Source: an uncultured Microbacterium sp. (lineage in GTDB: Bacteria; Actinomycetota; Actinomycetes; Actinomycetales; Microbacteriaceae). From it: 21,747 nt of DNA. The notes under the pieces are model-generated. The model was not told the DNA's origin. It made no database searches and saw only the letters and a list, made by a program, of their open reading frames with translations. Each line of letters begins with the position of its first letter. The stretch's first letter is position 1. This document shows positions 14,667-21,415 of this stretch, piece by piece. The translations under genes and the position numbers were made by a program. The DNA is taken from contig NZ_CALBRW010000026.1 in assembly GCF_937927635.1 (NCBI RefSeq), forward strand, positions 1 through 21,747. Direction: 5' to 3'.

Positions 14667-16286
14667 TCAGACCTCGTCGTCGTAGGGGACGGGCCAGTGC
14701 GAGGCGGGCGCCGGCCAGCCCGCGGCGATGAGCGCGCGACGGGCGAGCTCGCGAGCCGAGTACGGGGTTCGCACGCCGCGGATGTCGCGGTAGTCCTGGT
14801 GGCCGGGGCCCGCCCACAGGATCGCGTCGCCGTCGCCGACCAGGCTCACGGCCTCGACGATGGCCTTCTCCGGCGGCGTGAACTCGTGGATCTCGGCATC
14901 CGGGCGGGCCCTGCGGGCCCCGGCGACGAGTGTCGCGCGGATGGACGCCGCGTCCTCGAACCGCGGGTGGTGGTCGGTGACCACGAGGATGTCGCTGCCC
15001 TCCACGGCCGTGCGGGCCATGTCGTACCTCTTGGTGGCGTCGCGGTCGCCGTCGGCGCCGAACAGCATCAGCACCTTGCCGGGCGTGACGCGGCGCACCG
15101 CGGCGAGGGTCTTCTCGAAGGCATCCGGGGAGTGCCCGAAGTCCACGTACACGGCGGGGCCCTTCTCGCCGGAGACGAACTGCGTGCGGCCGGGCAGATA
15201 CGCGATGATCTGGCCGTCGCGCTCGAGCGCCGCGACCAGGCGGTCCCACTCGTAGCCGCCCTCGAGCAGCATCACGATGGCCAGGCCCGCGTTGGCCGCC
15301 ATGTGCTGGCCGATCACGGGCACCAGCGTCGTCAGCGAGCGGCCGTCGCGCGCGGTGAGCGTGAACAGCGTGCCGGCCTGCCGCTCGTCGTCGATGGTGA
15401 CGACCCAGTCGGCCTGCTTCGCGGCATCCGGGTCCGCGGCGATCGACGGCGTGCCGACGGTCACGACGGGGATCGTCGAGGCGGAGACGACACGGGCGCC
15501 GAACGGCGAATCCAGGCTCACCACGCCGCGGCGCGCGTGCGCGGGAGTGAACAGGGGCAGCTTGGCCTGGAAGTACTCCTCCATGTCGGCGTAGTCGTCG
15601 AGGTGGTCGTGCGTGAGGTTCGTGAACCCGGCCACATCGAACACCAGGCCGTCCACGCGATGCCTCGACAGCGCCTGCGCGCTCACCTCGACCGCGACGG
15701 CCTGCACGTCGCGCTCCCGCATGAGGGCGAGCAGCGCGTGCATCTCGGATGCCTCGGGCGTGGTCAGCCGCGAGACGATGACCTCGCCGGCGATGTGCCG
15801 CTCGGCCGTGGAGGACAGTCCGGAGACCACGCCCAGCTGGTCGAGGATGCCCTGCAGCAGGTGCGAGACGCTGGTCTTGCCGTTGGTTCCGGTCGTGCCG
15901 AACAGCACCGGCAGCGGGTCTGACGCGCCTGTGCCGTACACCCACGCGCTCAGCTCGCCCAGCACTGCCCGCGGGTCCTCGACGATGAGGATCGGGAGGC
16001 CGGCGGATGCCGCGATGTCGGCGCCCTCCGCGTCGGTGATGATCGCGACGGCGCCCTGATCGGCGGCGGTCTGCGCGAACTCGGCACCGTGCCGGTTCAC
16101 GCCGTGGATGGCGACGAACGCCTCGCCGGCACGCAGGTCGGCGGTGGCGAGGGTGATGCCGCTGAGCTCGACGCCCGCGAGATCGCCGCGGACCTCCTGA
16201 GCGAAGCGGTCGGCGAGCTCGGCCAGGGAGCGACGGGGTGGGTCGGCGGGGCGGAGCACGGGCGGCAGAGAGGGCGAAGTGGTCAT
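14667..16286 (-). CDS. murE: MurE-like Mur ligase (UDP-MurNAc-tripeptide synthetase family) with altered substrate motif
   Basis: An ATP-dependent Mur ligase, 539 residues. MurE adds the third amino acid to UDP-MurNAc-dipeptide in the cytoplasm. Three domains are visible: an N-terminal UDP-binding part (ELSGITLATADLRAGEAFVA), a central ATPase with GTTGTNGKTS (Lys137), TTPEASE, and YFQAKLPLF whose Lys242 matches the carbamylated lysine, and a C-terminal part with DFGHSPDAFE, GADGDRDATKR, DHHPR (438-442) and AGPGHQDY. Several family-standard residues differ: DNPR is DHHPR, GKGHE is GPGHQ, and the usual EVSSHAL is EVSAQAL. It stands apart from any division and cell-wall cluster, so it may be a second MurE. 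GGAAGA precedes the chosen ATG; ATG 16298 is possible. Confidence 0.85.
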   Translation of the reverse strand: MTTSPSLPPVLRPADPPRRSLAELADRFAQEVRGDLAGVELSGITLATADLRAGEAFVAIHGVNRHGAEFAQTAADQGAVAIITDAEGADIAASAGLPILIVEDPRAVLGELSAWVYGTGASDPLPVLFGTTGTNGKTSVSHLLQGILDQLGVVSGLSSTAERHIAGEVIVSRLTTPEASEMHALLALMRERDVQAVAVEVSAQALSRHRVDGLVFDVAGFTNLTHDHLDDYADMEEYFQAKLPLFTPAHARRGVVSLDSPFGARVVSASTIPVVTVGTPSIAADPDAAKQADWVVTIDDERQAGTLFTLTARDGRSLTTLVPVIGQHMAANAGLAIVMLLEGGYEWDRLVAALERDGQIIAYLPGRTQFVSGEKGPAVYVDFGHSPDAFEKTLAAVRRVTPGKVLMLFGADGDRDATKRYDMARTAVEGSDILVVTDHHPRFEDAASIRATLVAGARRARPDAEIHEFTPPEKAIVEAVSLVGDGDAILWAGPGHQDYRDIRGVRTPYSARELARRALIAAGWPAPASHWPVPYDDEV

Positions 16287-16342
16287 ATCGTCTTCCATGA
16301 TCTCACGCAGCGGGCCGCCTGCCCGCGCGGCGACCCGCTGAG

Positions 16343-16374
16343 GCGTGCGCCGCCCGCGGATGGACGGCGCACGC
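16343..16374 (-). terminator. Hairpin terminator after the YcnI gene
   Basis: A perfect 10-bp stem GCGTGCGCCG/CGGCGCACGC (16343-16352 with 16365-16374), 12-nt loop, starts 8 nt after the ycnI stop on the minus strand and separates it from the murE-like gene. Confidence 0.7.
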
Positions 16375-16382
16375 GCTGACCG

Positions 16383-17057
16383 TCAGGCGCGGCGGCGGTA
16401 CGCGGCCACCGCCACGACGAGTGCGGCGATCCCGGCCACGAGTCCTCCGGCGCCGAGCACGGTCGGCACCACGGGGTACGCGTCCGCCGTCGATGACGCA
16501 TCGGCCGTCGCGGCATCCGTGTGATCGCCATGGTCGGCCGCGGCCGCGGCCGGGGTGGTGGCGGTCTTCGTGAGCGTGATCGCGGGCGCAGGGGAATCCA
16601 GCTTCTCGGCGTCCTGGCCCTTCTTCGCGACCTCGGTCCACTCGTTGGTCCCCGTCTCGCAGGTCTGCTCCACGGGGAAGACGAGGTTCTCCGGCGCGTT
16701 CTCGGCGGGGCGGAACGAGAGGCTGACGGCGCCGCGCACGCCCTTGGGCACCGGGCGGATGGCCGTGTACGTGATCGCCGACGTGTAGCCGTCCGCACCC
16801 TTCTCGATCTGGGTGTCCCACGCGGCGTCGAACGTCGGATCCGCGACGGGCGATCCGTCCGGGATCGTGATCCGCAACGACGTCGTGGGCGACTCCGCGC
16901 AGCCGTGCGAGAACGAGAAGGTCAGCAGCGTCGACGCGTCGCGGGGGACGGCATCCGGCGAGACGCCGACGTGCGCGCTGGCCATGGCGGGTGTCGCGAT
17001 GACGATGCCCGCGGCGATGGCAGCGATGATCGCGCCGCGGCGAAGGGAAATAGTCAT
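16383..17057 (-). CDS. YcnI family (DUF1775) copper-binding membrane-anchored protein
   Basis: A 224-residue exported protein. A signal peptide (LRRGAIIAAIAAGIVIATPAMASA) should be cut just before His29, giving a mature N-terminus HVGVSPDAVP; an N-terminal His is the copper ligand described for Bacillus subtilis YcnI. The DUF1775 beta-sandwich follows (LTFSFSHGCAESPTTSLRITIPDG to FPVEQTCETGTNEW), then a linker with a His/Asp stretch (DHGDHTDA) and a C-terminal transmembrane helix (residues about 195-219) ending YRRRA. The two cysteines in the fold may form a disulfide. AGGAGA lies 6 nt before the ATG. It follows a membrane protein gene on the same strand by 98 nt; both are probably for copper handling at the cell surface. 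Confidence 0.93.
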   Translation of the reverse strand: MTISLRRGAIIAAIAAGIVIATPAMASAHVGVSPDAVPRDASTLLTFSFSHGCAESPTTSLRITIPDGSPVADPTFDAAWDTQIEKGADGYTSAITYTAIRPVPKGVRGAVSLSFRPAENAPENLVFPVEQTCETGTNEWTEVAKKGQDAEKLDSPAPAITLTKTATTPAAAAADHGDHTDAATADASSTADAYPVVPTVLGAGGLVAGIAALVVAVAAYRRRA

Positions 17058-17155
17058 GGGTGTTCTCCTGAGTGTGATGTGCGGGCGGCCGGTGGCGTGG
17101 CCCGCGACGAATACCGCCGTCTCGGTGAGAGGGCGGGCGATGGCCGATCCGGGGA

Positions 17156-17749
17156 TCAGCCGCAGGAGAGCGCAGGAGGACCGCGCCGGCAGACACCGCC
17201 GAGCAGGATGCGGCTCAGCGGACTCGTCGTCGTGTCACCGGGTGTCGCGCGGAACGGCGTGCTCGTGCGGAGCACGGGCTCCCGCCGGCGCAGCACGGCA
17301 CGCACCCAGCGCGTGATCGCGCGCAGGATGAGTTCGCCGCGCCACAGCAGCACGGTGGTGACCACGGCGGCGCACAGATGCGCGACGAGCATCGGAGCGT
17401 CGAGGCTCGAGGTGTGGGCAGAGGGCATCACGACGGCCAGATCCGCGGGGGTCAGCACGCCGTGCTGGTGCGTGCCCGGCGCCGCTCCCGCAAGCGGGAT
17501 GTCGCCGGTGACCGCGAACAGCAGGTGGAAGAGGACCTGTGTGATGGTCACCGCACCGGTGATGCCCGCCAGTCGCACGGTGCGTCCCACGAGCACCGCG
17601 GCGAGCGGGGTCAGCAGGACGGAGACCGCGAGCATCAGCAGCGGATTCGGCGCCTGCCCGCCTCCGATGGTGTGGGACACCGCAGCGAGGAGAGTGGCGA
17701 TCACGGATGCCGCGGCGCCTCTCACGATCCGCAGCTGCCTCGGTGTCAC
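17156..17749 (-). CDS. Multi-pass membrane protein, often a YcnI neighbour; possibly copper-related
   Basis: A 197-residue protein of unknown function with four to five hydrophobic segments (around VRGAAASVIATLLAAVSHTI, LLMLAVSVLLTPLAAVLVG, LAGITGAVTITQVLFHLLFAV, and LVAHLCAAVVTTVLLWRGE). Histidines occur in or beside the membrane segments (SHTIGGG, VLFHLLF, GTHQHG, PSAHTSS, LVAHLC), which could bind metal; this is inference. The C-terminal 50 residues are basic and hydrophilic and carry a CRRGPPALSCG end. Similar small His-containing membrane genes sit beside ycnI in actinobacteria. The GTG at 17749 lies exactly 6 nt behind TAGGCT, so it is probably leaderless. It probably heads a two-gene operon with the YcnI gene. 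Confidence 0.82.
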   Translation of the reverse strand: MTPRQLRIVRGAAASVIATLLAAVSHTIGGGQAPNPLLMLAVSVLLTPLAAVLVGRTVRLAGITGAVTITQVLFHLLFAVTGDIPLAGAAPGTHQHGVLTPADLAVVMPSAHTSSLDAPMLVAHLCAAVVTTVLLWRGELILRAITRWVRAVLRRREPVLRTSTPFRATPGDTTTSPLSRILLGGVCRRGPPALSCG

Positions 17750-17755
17750 ACGACC

Positions 17756-17761
17756 AGCCTA
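17756..17761 (-). promoter_or_regulatory. -10 box TAGGCT of the copper-related membrane gene
   Basis: Minus-strand TAGGCT, 6 nt, then GTG at 17749. It is divergent from the rseP promoter 58 nt away. Confidence 0.62.
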
Positions 17762-17818
17762 GAGGACAGGGGGCTCGGCGCAGGCCGGAGGGCACAGCGG
17801 ATTCCTCGACGCAGCCAC

Positions 17819-17824
17819 TAGCGT
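17819..17824 (+). promoter_or_regulatory. -10 box TAGCGT of rseP
   Basis: TAGCGT, 6 nt, then GTG at 17831. No Shine-Dalgarno is needed or clearly present, so a leaderless mRNA is expected. Confidence 0.6.
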
Positions 17825-17830
17825 GGTCGG

Positions 17831-19147
17831 GTGGAGATCCTGCTGTATCTGGGCGGCATCGTGTTCATGCTCGTGGGCCTCGGCCTGTCGATCGGGCTGC
17901 ACGAGGTCGGCCATCTGCTGCCCGCCAAGCTGTTCGGCGTGCGGGTCGGCCAGTACATGATCGGCTTCGGCCCGCGGGTGTGGTCCAGGCGCATCGGCGA
18001 GACCGAGTACGGCTTCAAGGCCCTCCCGCTGGGCGGGTTCATCTCCATGTCCGGCATGTACCCGCCCTCCACGAAGACCCGTGCAGCCAGGCGCGTCTTC
18101 GCCGCCCTGGTGCAGGACGCCCGCACCGCGAACGACGAGACCATCGCCGACGGTGCCGAGGAGCGGGTCTTCTACCGCCTGCCGGTGTACAGGCGCGTCA
18201 TCATCATGCTGGGCGGGCCGGTGATGAACCTCATCCTCGCCGTGCTGATGTTCACACTGATGGCATCCGGTATCGGCATCCAGCAGGCGTCCACGACCAT
18301 CTCCTCGATCACGCAGTGCGTGGTGCCCGCCGGCGTCACCCAGCAGACCTGCACGGCATCCGATCCGAAGGCACCGGCTGCCGACGCCGGGTTCGAGCCC
18401 GGCGATGAGCTGGTGAGTGTGGGCGGCACGAAGATCACCTCGTTCGCGCAAGCCTCGCAGATCATTCAGGACTCCCCGGGCAAGGAGCTCGACGTCGTCG
18501 TGCGCCGCGCAGGCCAGGAGAAGACGCTGCAGCTCACGCCGGTCGCGGCCGAGCGCGGCGAGGTGGATGCCTCGGGCAGGCCCGTGCAGGACAAGGCGGG
18601 CAAGCCGGTCACGCACACCGTCGGCTACGCCGGGATCACCGCGAAGCTGGAGTACGTGCAGCAGCCCATCGGCACGGGCACCGAGCTGGCCATGCAGCAG
18701 GTGCAGGGCGTCACCTCGCTGGTGATCAATCTGCCCGCCAAGCTCTGGAACGTGGGGGAGTCCCTGTTCACCGGTACGCAGCGCGACCCCAACGGGCCGC
18801 TGAGCGTGGTGGGCGTGGGCCGGATCGCCGGTGAGGTCGCGGCGACGGATGCCCCGGTGCTGAACCGCCTGGGAGTGCTGCTGAACCTGCTCGGCGCGCT
18901 GAACATCGCCCTGTTCGTCTTCAACCTCATCCCGCTGCTGCCGCTGGACGGCGGACACATCGTGGTGGCGCTCTGGGACGGCATCAAGCGCACCTGGGCC
19001 AAGATCACGGGTCGCCCCGAGCCCGCGCCGGTGGATGCCACCCGGCTCGTGCCGGTCACCGTCGTGGTGGCCGTGCTGCTGATCGCGATGGGAGCGCTGC
19101 TGATCATCGCCGACATCGTCAAACCCCTGAACCTGCTGGGCGGCTGA
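17831..19147 (+). CDS. rseP: Site-2 intramembrane metalloprotease RseP/Rip1
   Basis: An M50-family zinc protease in the cytoplasmic membrane that cuts transmembrane helices of anti-sigma factors in regulated intramembrane proteolysis. The first membrane helix carries GLHEVGH (His24, Glu25, His28), followed by GFGPRVWSRRIGETEYGFKALPLGGFISMSGMYPP, a PDZ domain (about residues 180-235; DAGFEPGDELVSVGGTKI), and the NLIPLLPLDGGH motif with Asp373 that completes the zinc site; further membrane helices surround it. The 438-residue length is normal. The GTG start is supported by the -10 box 6 nt upstream. In mycobacteria the order is dxr-rip1-gcpE; here rseP is between the same genes but separated from both by opposite-strand genes. 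Confidence 0.96.
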   Translation: MEILLYLGGIVFMLVGLGLSIGLHEVGHLLPAKLFGVRVGQYMIGFGPRVWSRRIGETEYGFKALPLGGFISMSGMYPPSTKTRAARRVFAALVQDARTANDETIADGAEERVFYRLPVYRRVIIMLGGPVMNLILAVLMFTLMASGIGIQQASTTISSITQCVVPAGVTQQTCTASDPKAPAADAGFEPGDELVSVGGTKITSFAQASQIIQDSPGKELDVVVRRAGQEKTLQLTPVAAERGEVDASGRPVQDKAGKPVTHTVGYAGITAKLEYVQQPIGTGTELAMQQVQGVTSLVINLPAKLWNVGESLFTGTQRDPNGPLSVVGVGRIAGEVAATDAPVLNRLGVLLNLLGALNIALFVFNLIPLLPLDGGHIVVALWDGIKRTWAKITGRPEPAPVDATRLVPVTVVVAVLLIAMGALLIIADIVKPLNLLGG

Positions 19148-19179
19148 CCGCATCCGTCGCGGTGCCGGTGTGTCGGAAT

Positions 19180-19246
19180 ACTGATGTCGCCCGTTGCGCA
19201 CGGCGTGTCGTAGACCGACGCGCCGTGCGACGTCGCATCCATCAGT
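19180..19246. terminator. Nested inverted repeat, bidirectional terminator between rseP and the anthranilate synthase gene
   Basis: An inner 14-bp stem (19197-19210 with 19216-19229, one T-G pair, 5-nt loop TAGAC) lies inside an outer 7-bp repeat ACTGATG/CATCAGT (19180-19186 with 19240-19246). It sits between two convergent stop codons (19147 and 19276), the place for a shared terminator. Apart from this structure the 128-nt gap holds nothing that I recognise. Confidence 0.7.
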
Positions 19247-19275
19247 GATCCGTGACGCCGCGCGTGCGAGCAGCC

Positions 19276-21153
19276 TCACCTCAGCGCGTGCGCGACCAGC
19301 CGCTCCAGGGTCGCATACCCGTCGCGGGACAGGATCGACTCCAGGTGGCCCTGGATCGAGGCGAAGCGCTCGCCGCGCAGCGCGTACACGTCGCCGGTCG
19401 CGGCGTCCGCCGCCACCTCGGCAGCATCCACCCTCGTGGTGCCGGGGGCGACGCGCGCGGTGAAGGTGTTGTAGAAGCCCACCGAGGCGTCCTCCCCGAA
19501 CACCGGGATGGTCTTCTGCACGCCCTGGTAGGGCGAGTCCAGCGGAACCAGGTCGATGCCCAGGCTGTCGGCGAGGATCTGGTGGCTCAGGCACACCGCC
19601 AGCAGGGGAGCCCCCGCGGCGCGGCGGCGCGCGACGACCTGCTGCATGCGGACGATGCGCGGCGAGGAGCCGTCGCGGGGATCGCCCGGGCCAGGACCGG
19701 ACACCACCAGGTCGGCGGCATCGATCTGGTCGTCGCTCACCTCCGACCAGGGGGCGATGGTCACGTCGAGCCCGAGGTGCCGCAGCTGGTGCGCCAGCAT
19801 CGTGGTGAAGCGGTCCTCCGCATCCACCACCAGCGCCGTGCTTCCCGCGAAGCGGCCGCCGGGCTGCACATCCTGCGGCTGCATCCAGAAATCGGCCAGG
19901 CGGGTGTTGCGGGATGCCAGCAGGGCGGCGATCTCCGGGTCATCGGCGAGCACGGCGGGCGCCGGGGCGTCGTCGTCGCGGGCCTCGGCGGCGAGATCCC
20001 GCTCGATGGCGCCGATCGCCCCGAGCACGCCGGCGGCCTTGCCGTGGGTCTCGCTGACCTCGCCGAACGGGTCGGAGTGCCGCACGAGCGTGGCGCCCAC
20101 CGATACGCGCAGGCGTCCTCGGTCGAGGTACACGGTGCGGATCAGGATGGGCGCGTCCAGGTCGTGCCCGCCTGCGGCGTTGGGCGTGAAGAGTGCGGCG
20201 ACGCCGGAGTAGTAGCCCCGCGGGGCGCGCTCGTGCCGCTGGATCACCGTGCAGGCGTTCTGCATGGGGGATCCGGTGACGGTGGGTGCGAACATGGTCT
20301 CGCGCAGTATCTCGCGCGGGTCCAGCCGGCTGCGTCCGCGGAGCATGTACTCGGTGTGAGTGAGCCGCGACATCTCCTTCAGATGCGGGCCGGTGATGCG
20401 CCCGCCGTCGGAGCACACCTGGCTCATCATCTTCAGTTCCTCGTCGACGACCATGAACAGCTCCTCGGTCTCCTTCGTGGAGGAGAGGAACTCGCCCAGC
20501 GTCTCGCGCGTCGCGCCGCCCGCCGGGTGGCGGAAGGTGCCGGAGATGGGGTTCATCGTCACCATGCCGCCGCGCGCGACGACGTGCGCTTCGGGGCTCG
20601 CGCCCACGGCGATGTGCCCGGGGGTGATCACCGCGAAGGTCCAGTACGCGCCGCGCTCGTGCTCGAGCAGCGCCCGGAACCAGGTCAGCGCGGCCGTGCG
20701 GTCGTCACCCTCGAACGAGGCCACGTAATCGCGGCGGATGACGAAGTTCGCGCCCTCGCCGCGGCCGATCTCCTCGGCGATCACGCGCTGCACGATCTCG
20801 GCGTACTCCTCGTCGGAGATGTCGAAGCCGCCGTCGTGCAGCGGGATGCGGGCCGAGGGGAGTGCGGAGGCCAGCCCTGCGGCATCCGTCCGTTCGTGCT
20901 CCGCGACCACCAGGCAGCGCAGCGGCGTGCCGTCGTCCTGCGCGGCGAAGCCGCGCTCCCGCACCTGCCGGTACGGCACCATCGCGAAGACCTCGCGCGG
21001 ACCGTCCTCGCCGTGCAGCGGGATGTCGGCCAGCGCCTCGACGTCGACGAGCTCGCCGGTCAGCAGCTCCACACCGCCGTCGCGGGCGATGAGCACGAAC
21101 GACGCCTCCGGGTCGGCGGCGAGCTCGCGGATGCGGTCGGGCAGAGCGGTCAT
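19276..21153 (-). CDS. trpE: Fused anthranilate synthase (PhzE-type: chorismate-utilising domain plus glutamine amidotransferase)
   Basis: A 625-residue fusion that should convert chorismate and glutamine to anthranilate or to 2-amino-2-deoxyisochorismate (ADIC). Residues about 100-400 are the chorismate-binding domain with NPISGTFRHP, TEELFMVVDEELKMM, LTHTEY, FAPTVTGSP and RGYYSG. Residues about 440-625 are a class I amidotransferase: SGPGPGDPR, nucleophile Cys521 in AVCLSHQ, and His603-x-Glu605 in IQGHLES. The DEELKMM and HTEY blocks resemble PhzE more than TrpE, and no LLES tryptophan-binding motif is visible. The true start is ATG 21153 with GGAGAG upstream; the frame opens further into the leader region. 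A trp attenuator lies just upstream, which argues for a role in tryptophan synthesis. No other phenazine gene is nearby. Confidence 0.88.
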   Translation of the reverse strand: MTALPDRIRELAADPEASFVLIARDGGVELLTGELVDVEALADIPLHGEDGPREVFAMVPYRQVRERGFAAQDDGTPLRCLVVAEHERTDAAGLASALPSARIPLHDGGFDISDEEYAEIVQRVIAEEIGRGEGANFVIRRDYVASFEGDDRTAALTWFRALLEHERGAYWTFAVITPGHIAVGASPEAHVVARGGMVTMNPISGTFRHPAGGATRETLGEFLSSTKETEELFMVVDEELKMMSQVCSDGGRITGPHLKEMSRLTHTEYMLRGRSRLDPREILRETMFAPTVTGSPMQNACTVIQRHERAPRGYYSGVAALFTPNAAGGHDLDAPILIRTVYLDRGRLRVSVGATLVRHSDPFGEVSETHGKAAGVLGAIGAIERDLAAEARDDDAPAPAVLADDPEIAALLASRNTRLADFWMQPQDVQPGGRFAGSTALVVDAEDRFTTMLAHQLRHLGLDVTIAPWSEVSDDQIDAADLVVSGPGPGDPRDGSSPRIVRMQQVVARRRAAGAPLLAVCLSHQILADSLGIDLVPLDSPYQGVQKTIPVFGEDASVGFYNTFTARVAPGTTRVDAAEVAADAATGDVYALRGERFASIQGHLESILSRDGYATLERLVAHALR

Positions 21154-21189
21154 GTTCTCTCCAGATTCAGAGGATCCGGTGCGGACACG

Positions 21190-21214
21190 AAAAAGACCGC
21201 CCCGGAAGGCGGTC
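21190..21214 (-). terminator. Attenuator terminator hairpin (3:4 stem plus T5)
   Basis: Perfect 7-bp stem GACCGCC/GGCGGTC, loop TTCCGG, then five T on the minus strand. This is the only hairpin in the window with a full T tail, and it lies 36 nt before the coding ATG, not after a gene. Confidence 0.92.
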
Positions 21215-21253
21215 GAGTTCTCGTGGGTACGCGAAACACCGCCTAGGAGGCGG
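21190..21253 (-). promoter_or_regulatory. trp-type transcription attenuator with alternative hairpins
   Basis: On the minus strand, region 1 (21253-21248, CCGCCT) can pair with region 2 (21244-21239, AGGCGG). Region 2 extended (21244-21238, AGGCGGT) can pair instead with region 3 (21213-21207, ACCGCCT). Region 3 (21214-21208, GACCGCC) pairs with region 4 (21201-21195, GGCGGTC) to form a terminator followed by TTTTT (21194-21190). Region 1 lies inside the leader peptide gene directly after its two Trp codons, so a stalled ribosome would mask it and favour the 2:3 antiterminator. Confidence 0.88.
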
Positions 21254-21278
21254 GCCACCAGGAGCGGGTCGCGGACAT
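21243..21278 (-). CDS. trpL: trp leader peptide MSATRSWWPAS
   Basis: An 11-residue open frame, ATG at 21278 to TAG at 21245-21243, with two adjacent tryptophan codons at residues 7 and 8. Tandem Trp codons in a tiny frame just before a terminator hairpin are the hallmark of ribosome-mediated trp attenuation, known in E. coli, Rhizobium, Corynebacterium and Streptomyces. The stop codon overlaps region 2 of the attenuator, so a ribosome reaching the stop would block region 2 and let the terminator form. There is no Shine-Dalgarno; a TACTTT box 6 nt upstream suggests that the mRNA starts at the ATG of this peptide. Confidence 0.88.
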   Translation of the reverse strand: MSATRSWWPAS

Positions 21279-21284
21279 ACCGCG

Positions 21285-21290
21285 AAAGTA
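21285..21290 (-). promoter_or_regulatory. -10 box TACTTT of the trp leader transcript
   Basis: Minus-strand TACTTT, 6 nt, then ATG of the leader peptide at 21278. A convincing -35 is not visible. Confidence 0.62.
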
Positions 21291-21403
21291 CCACAGAGCG
21301 GATGCCTCACCCGACCCCGTGACAGGGGAGCCGCGCGAGAGGTCGGCATCCTGAGAGACGGGTGCGGATGCCCGGCATCCAGCCCACATCGATCCGTCGG
21401 CGG

Positions 21404-21409
21404 TAGCCT
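21404..21409 (+). promoter_or_regulatory. -10 box TAGCCT of ispG
   Basis: TAGCCT, 6 nt, then GTG at 21416; leaderless geometry. It is divergent from the trp leader promoter, with about 113 nt between the two boxes; I see no further gene in that gap. Confidence 0.6.
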
Positions 21410-21415
21410 TGAGGA

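Noticed and set aside
19276..21153. Evidence of a phenazine biosynthesis cluster
   Set aside because: Only a PhzE-like enzyme is present; no phzA/B, phzD, phzF or phzG is nearby, and the trp attenuator points to tryptophan.
19252..21246. Long plus-strand open frame antisense to the anthranilate synthase gene
   Set aside because: It mirrors the codons of a gene with clear catalytic motifs and would run through the attenuator. It has no start signal or family features.
21154..21294. N-terminal extension of the anthranilate synthase frame up to 21294
   Set aside because: It would translate the attenuator terminator and leader. The ATG at 21153 has a GGAGAG and gives the domain start.
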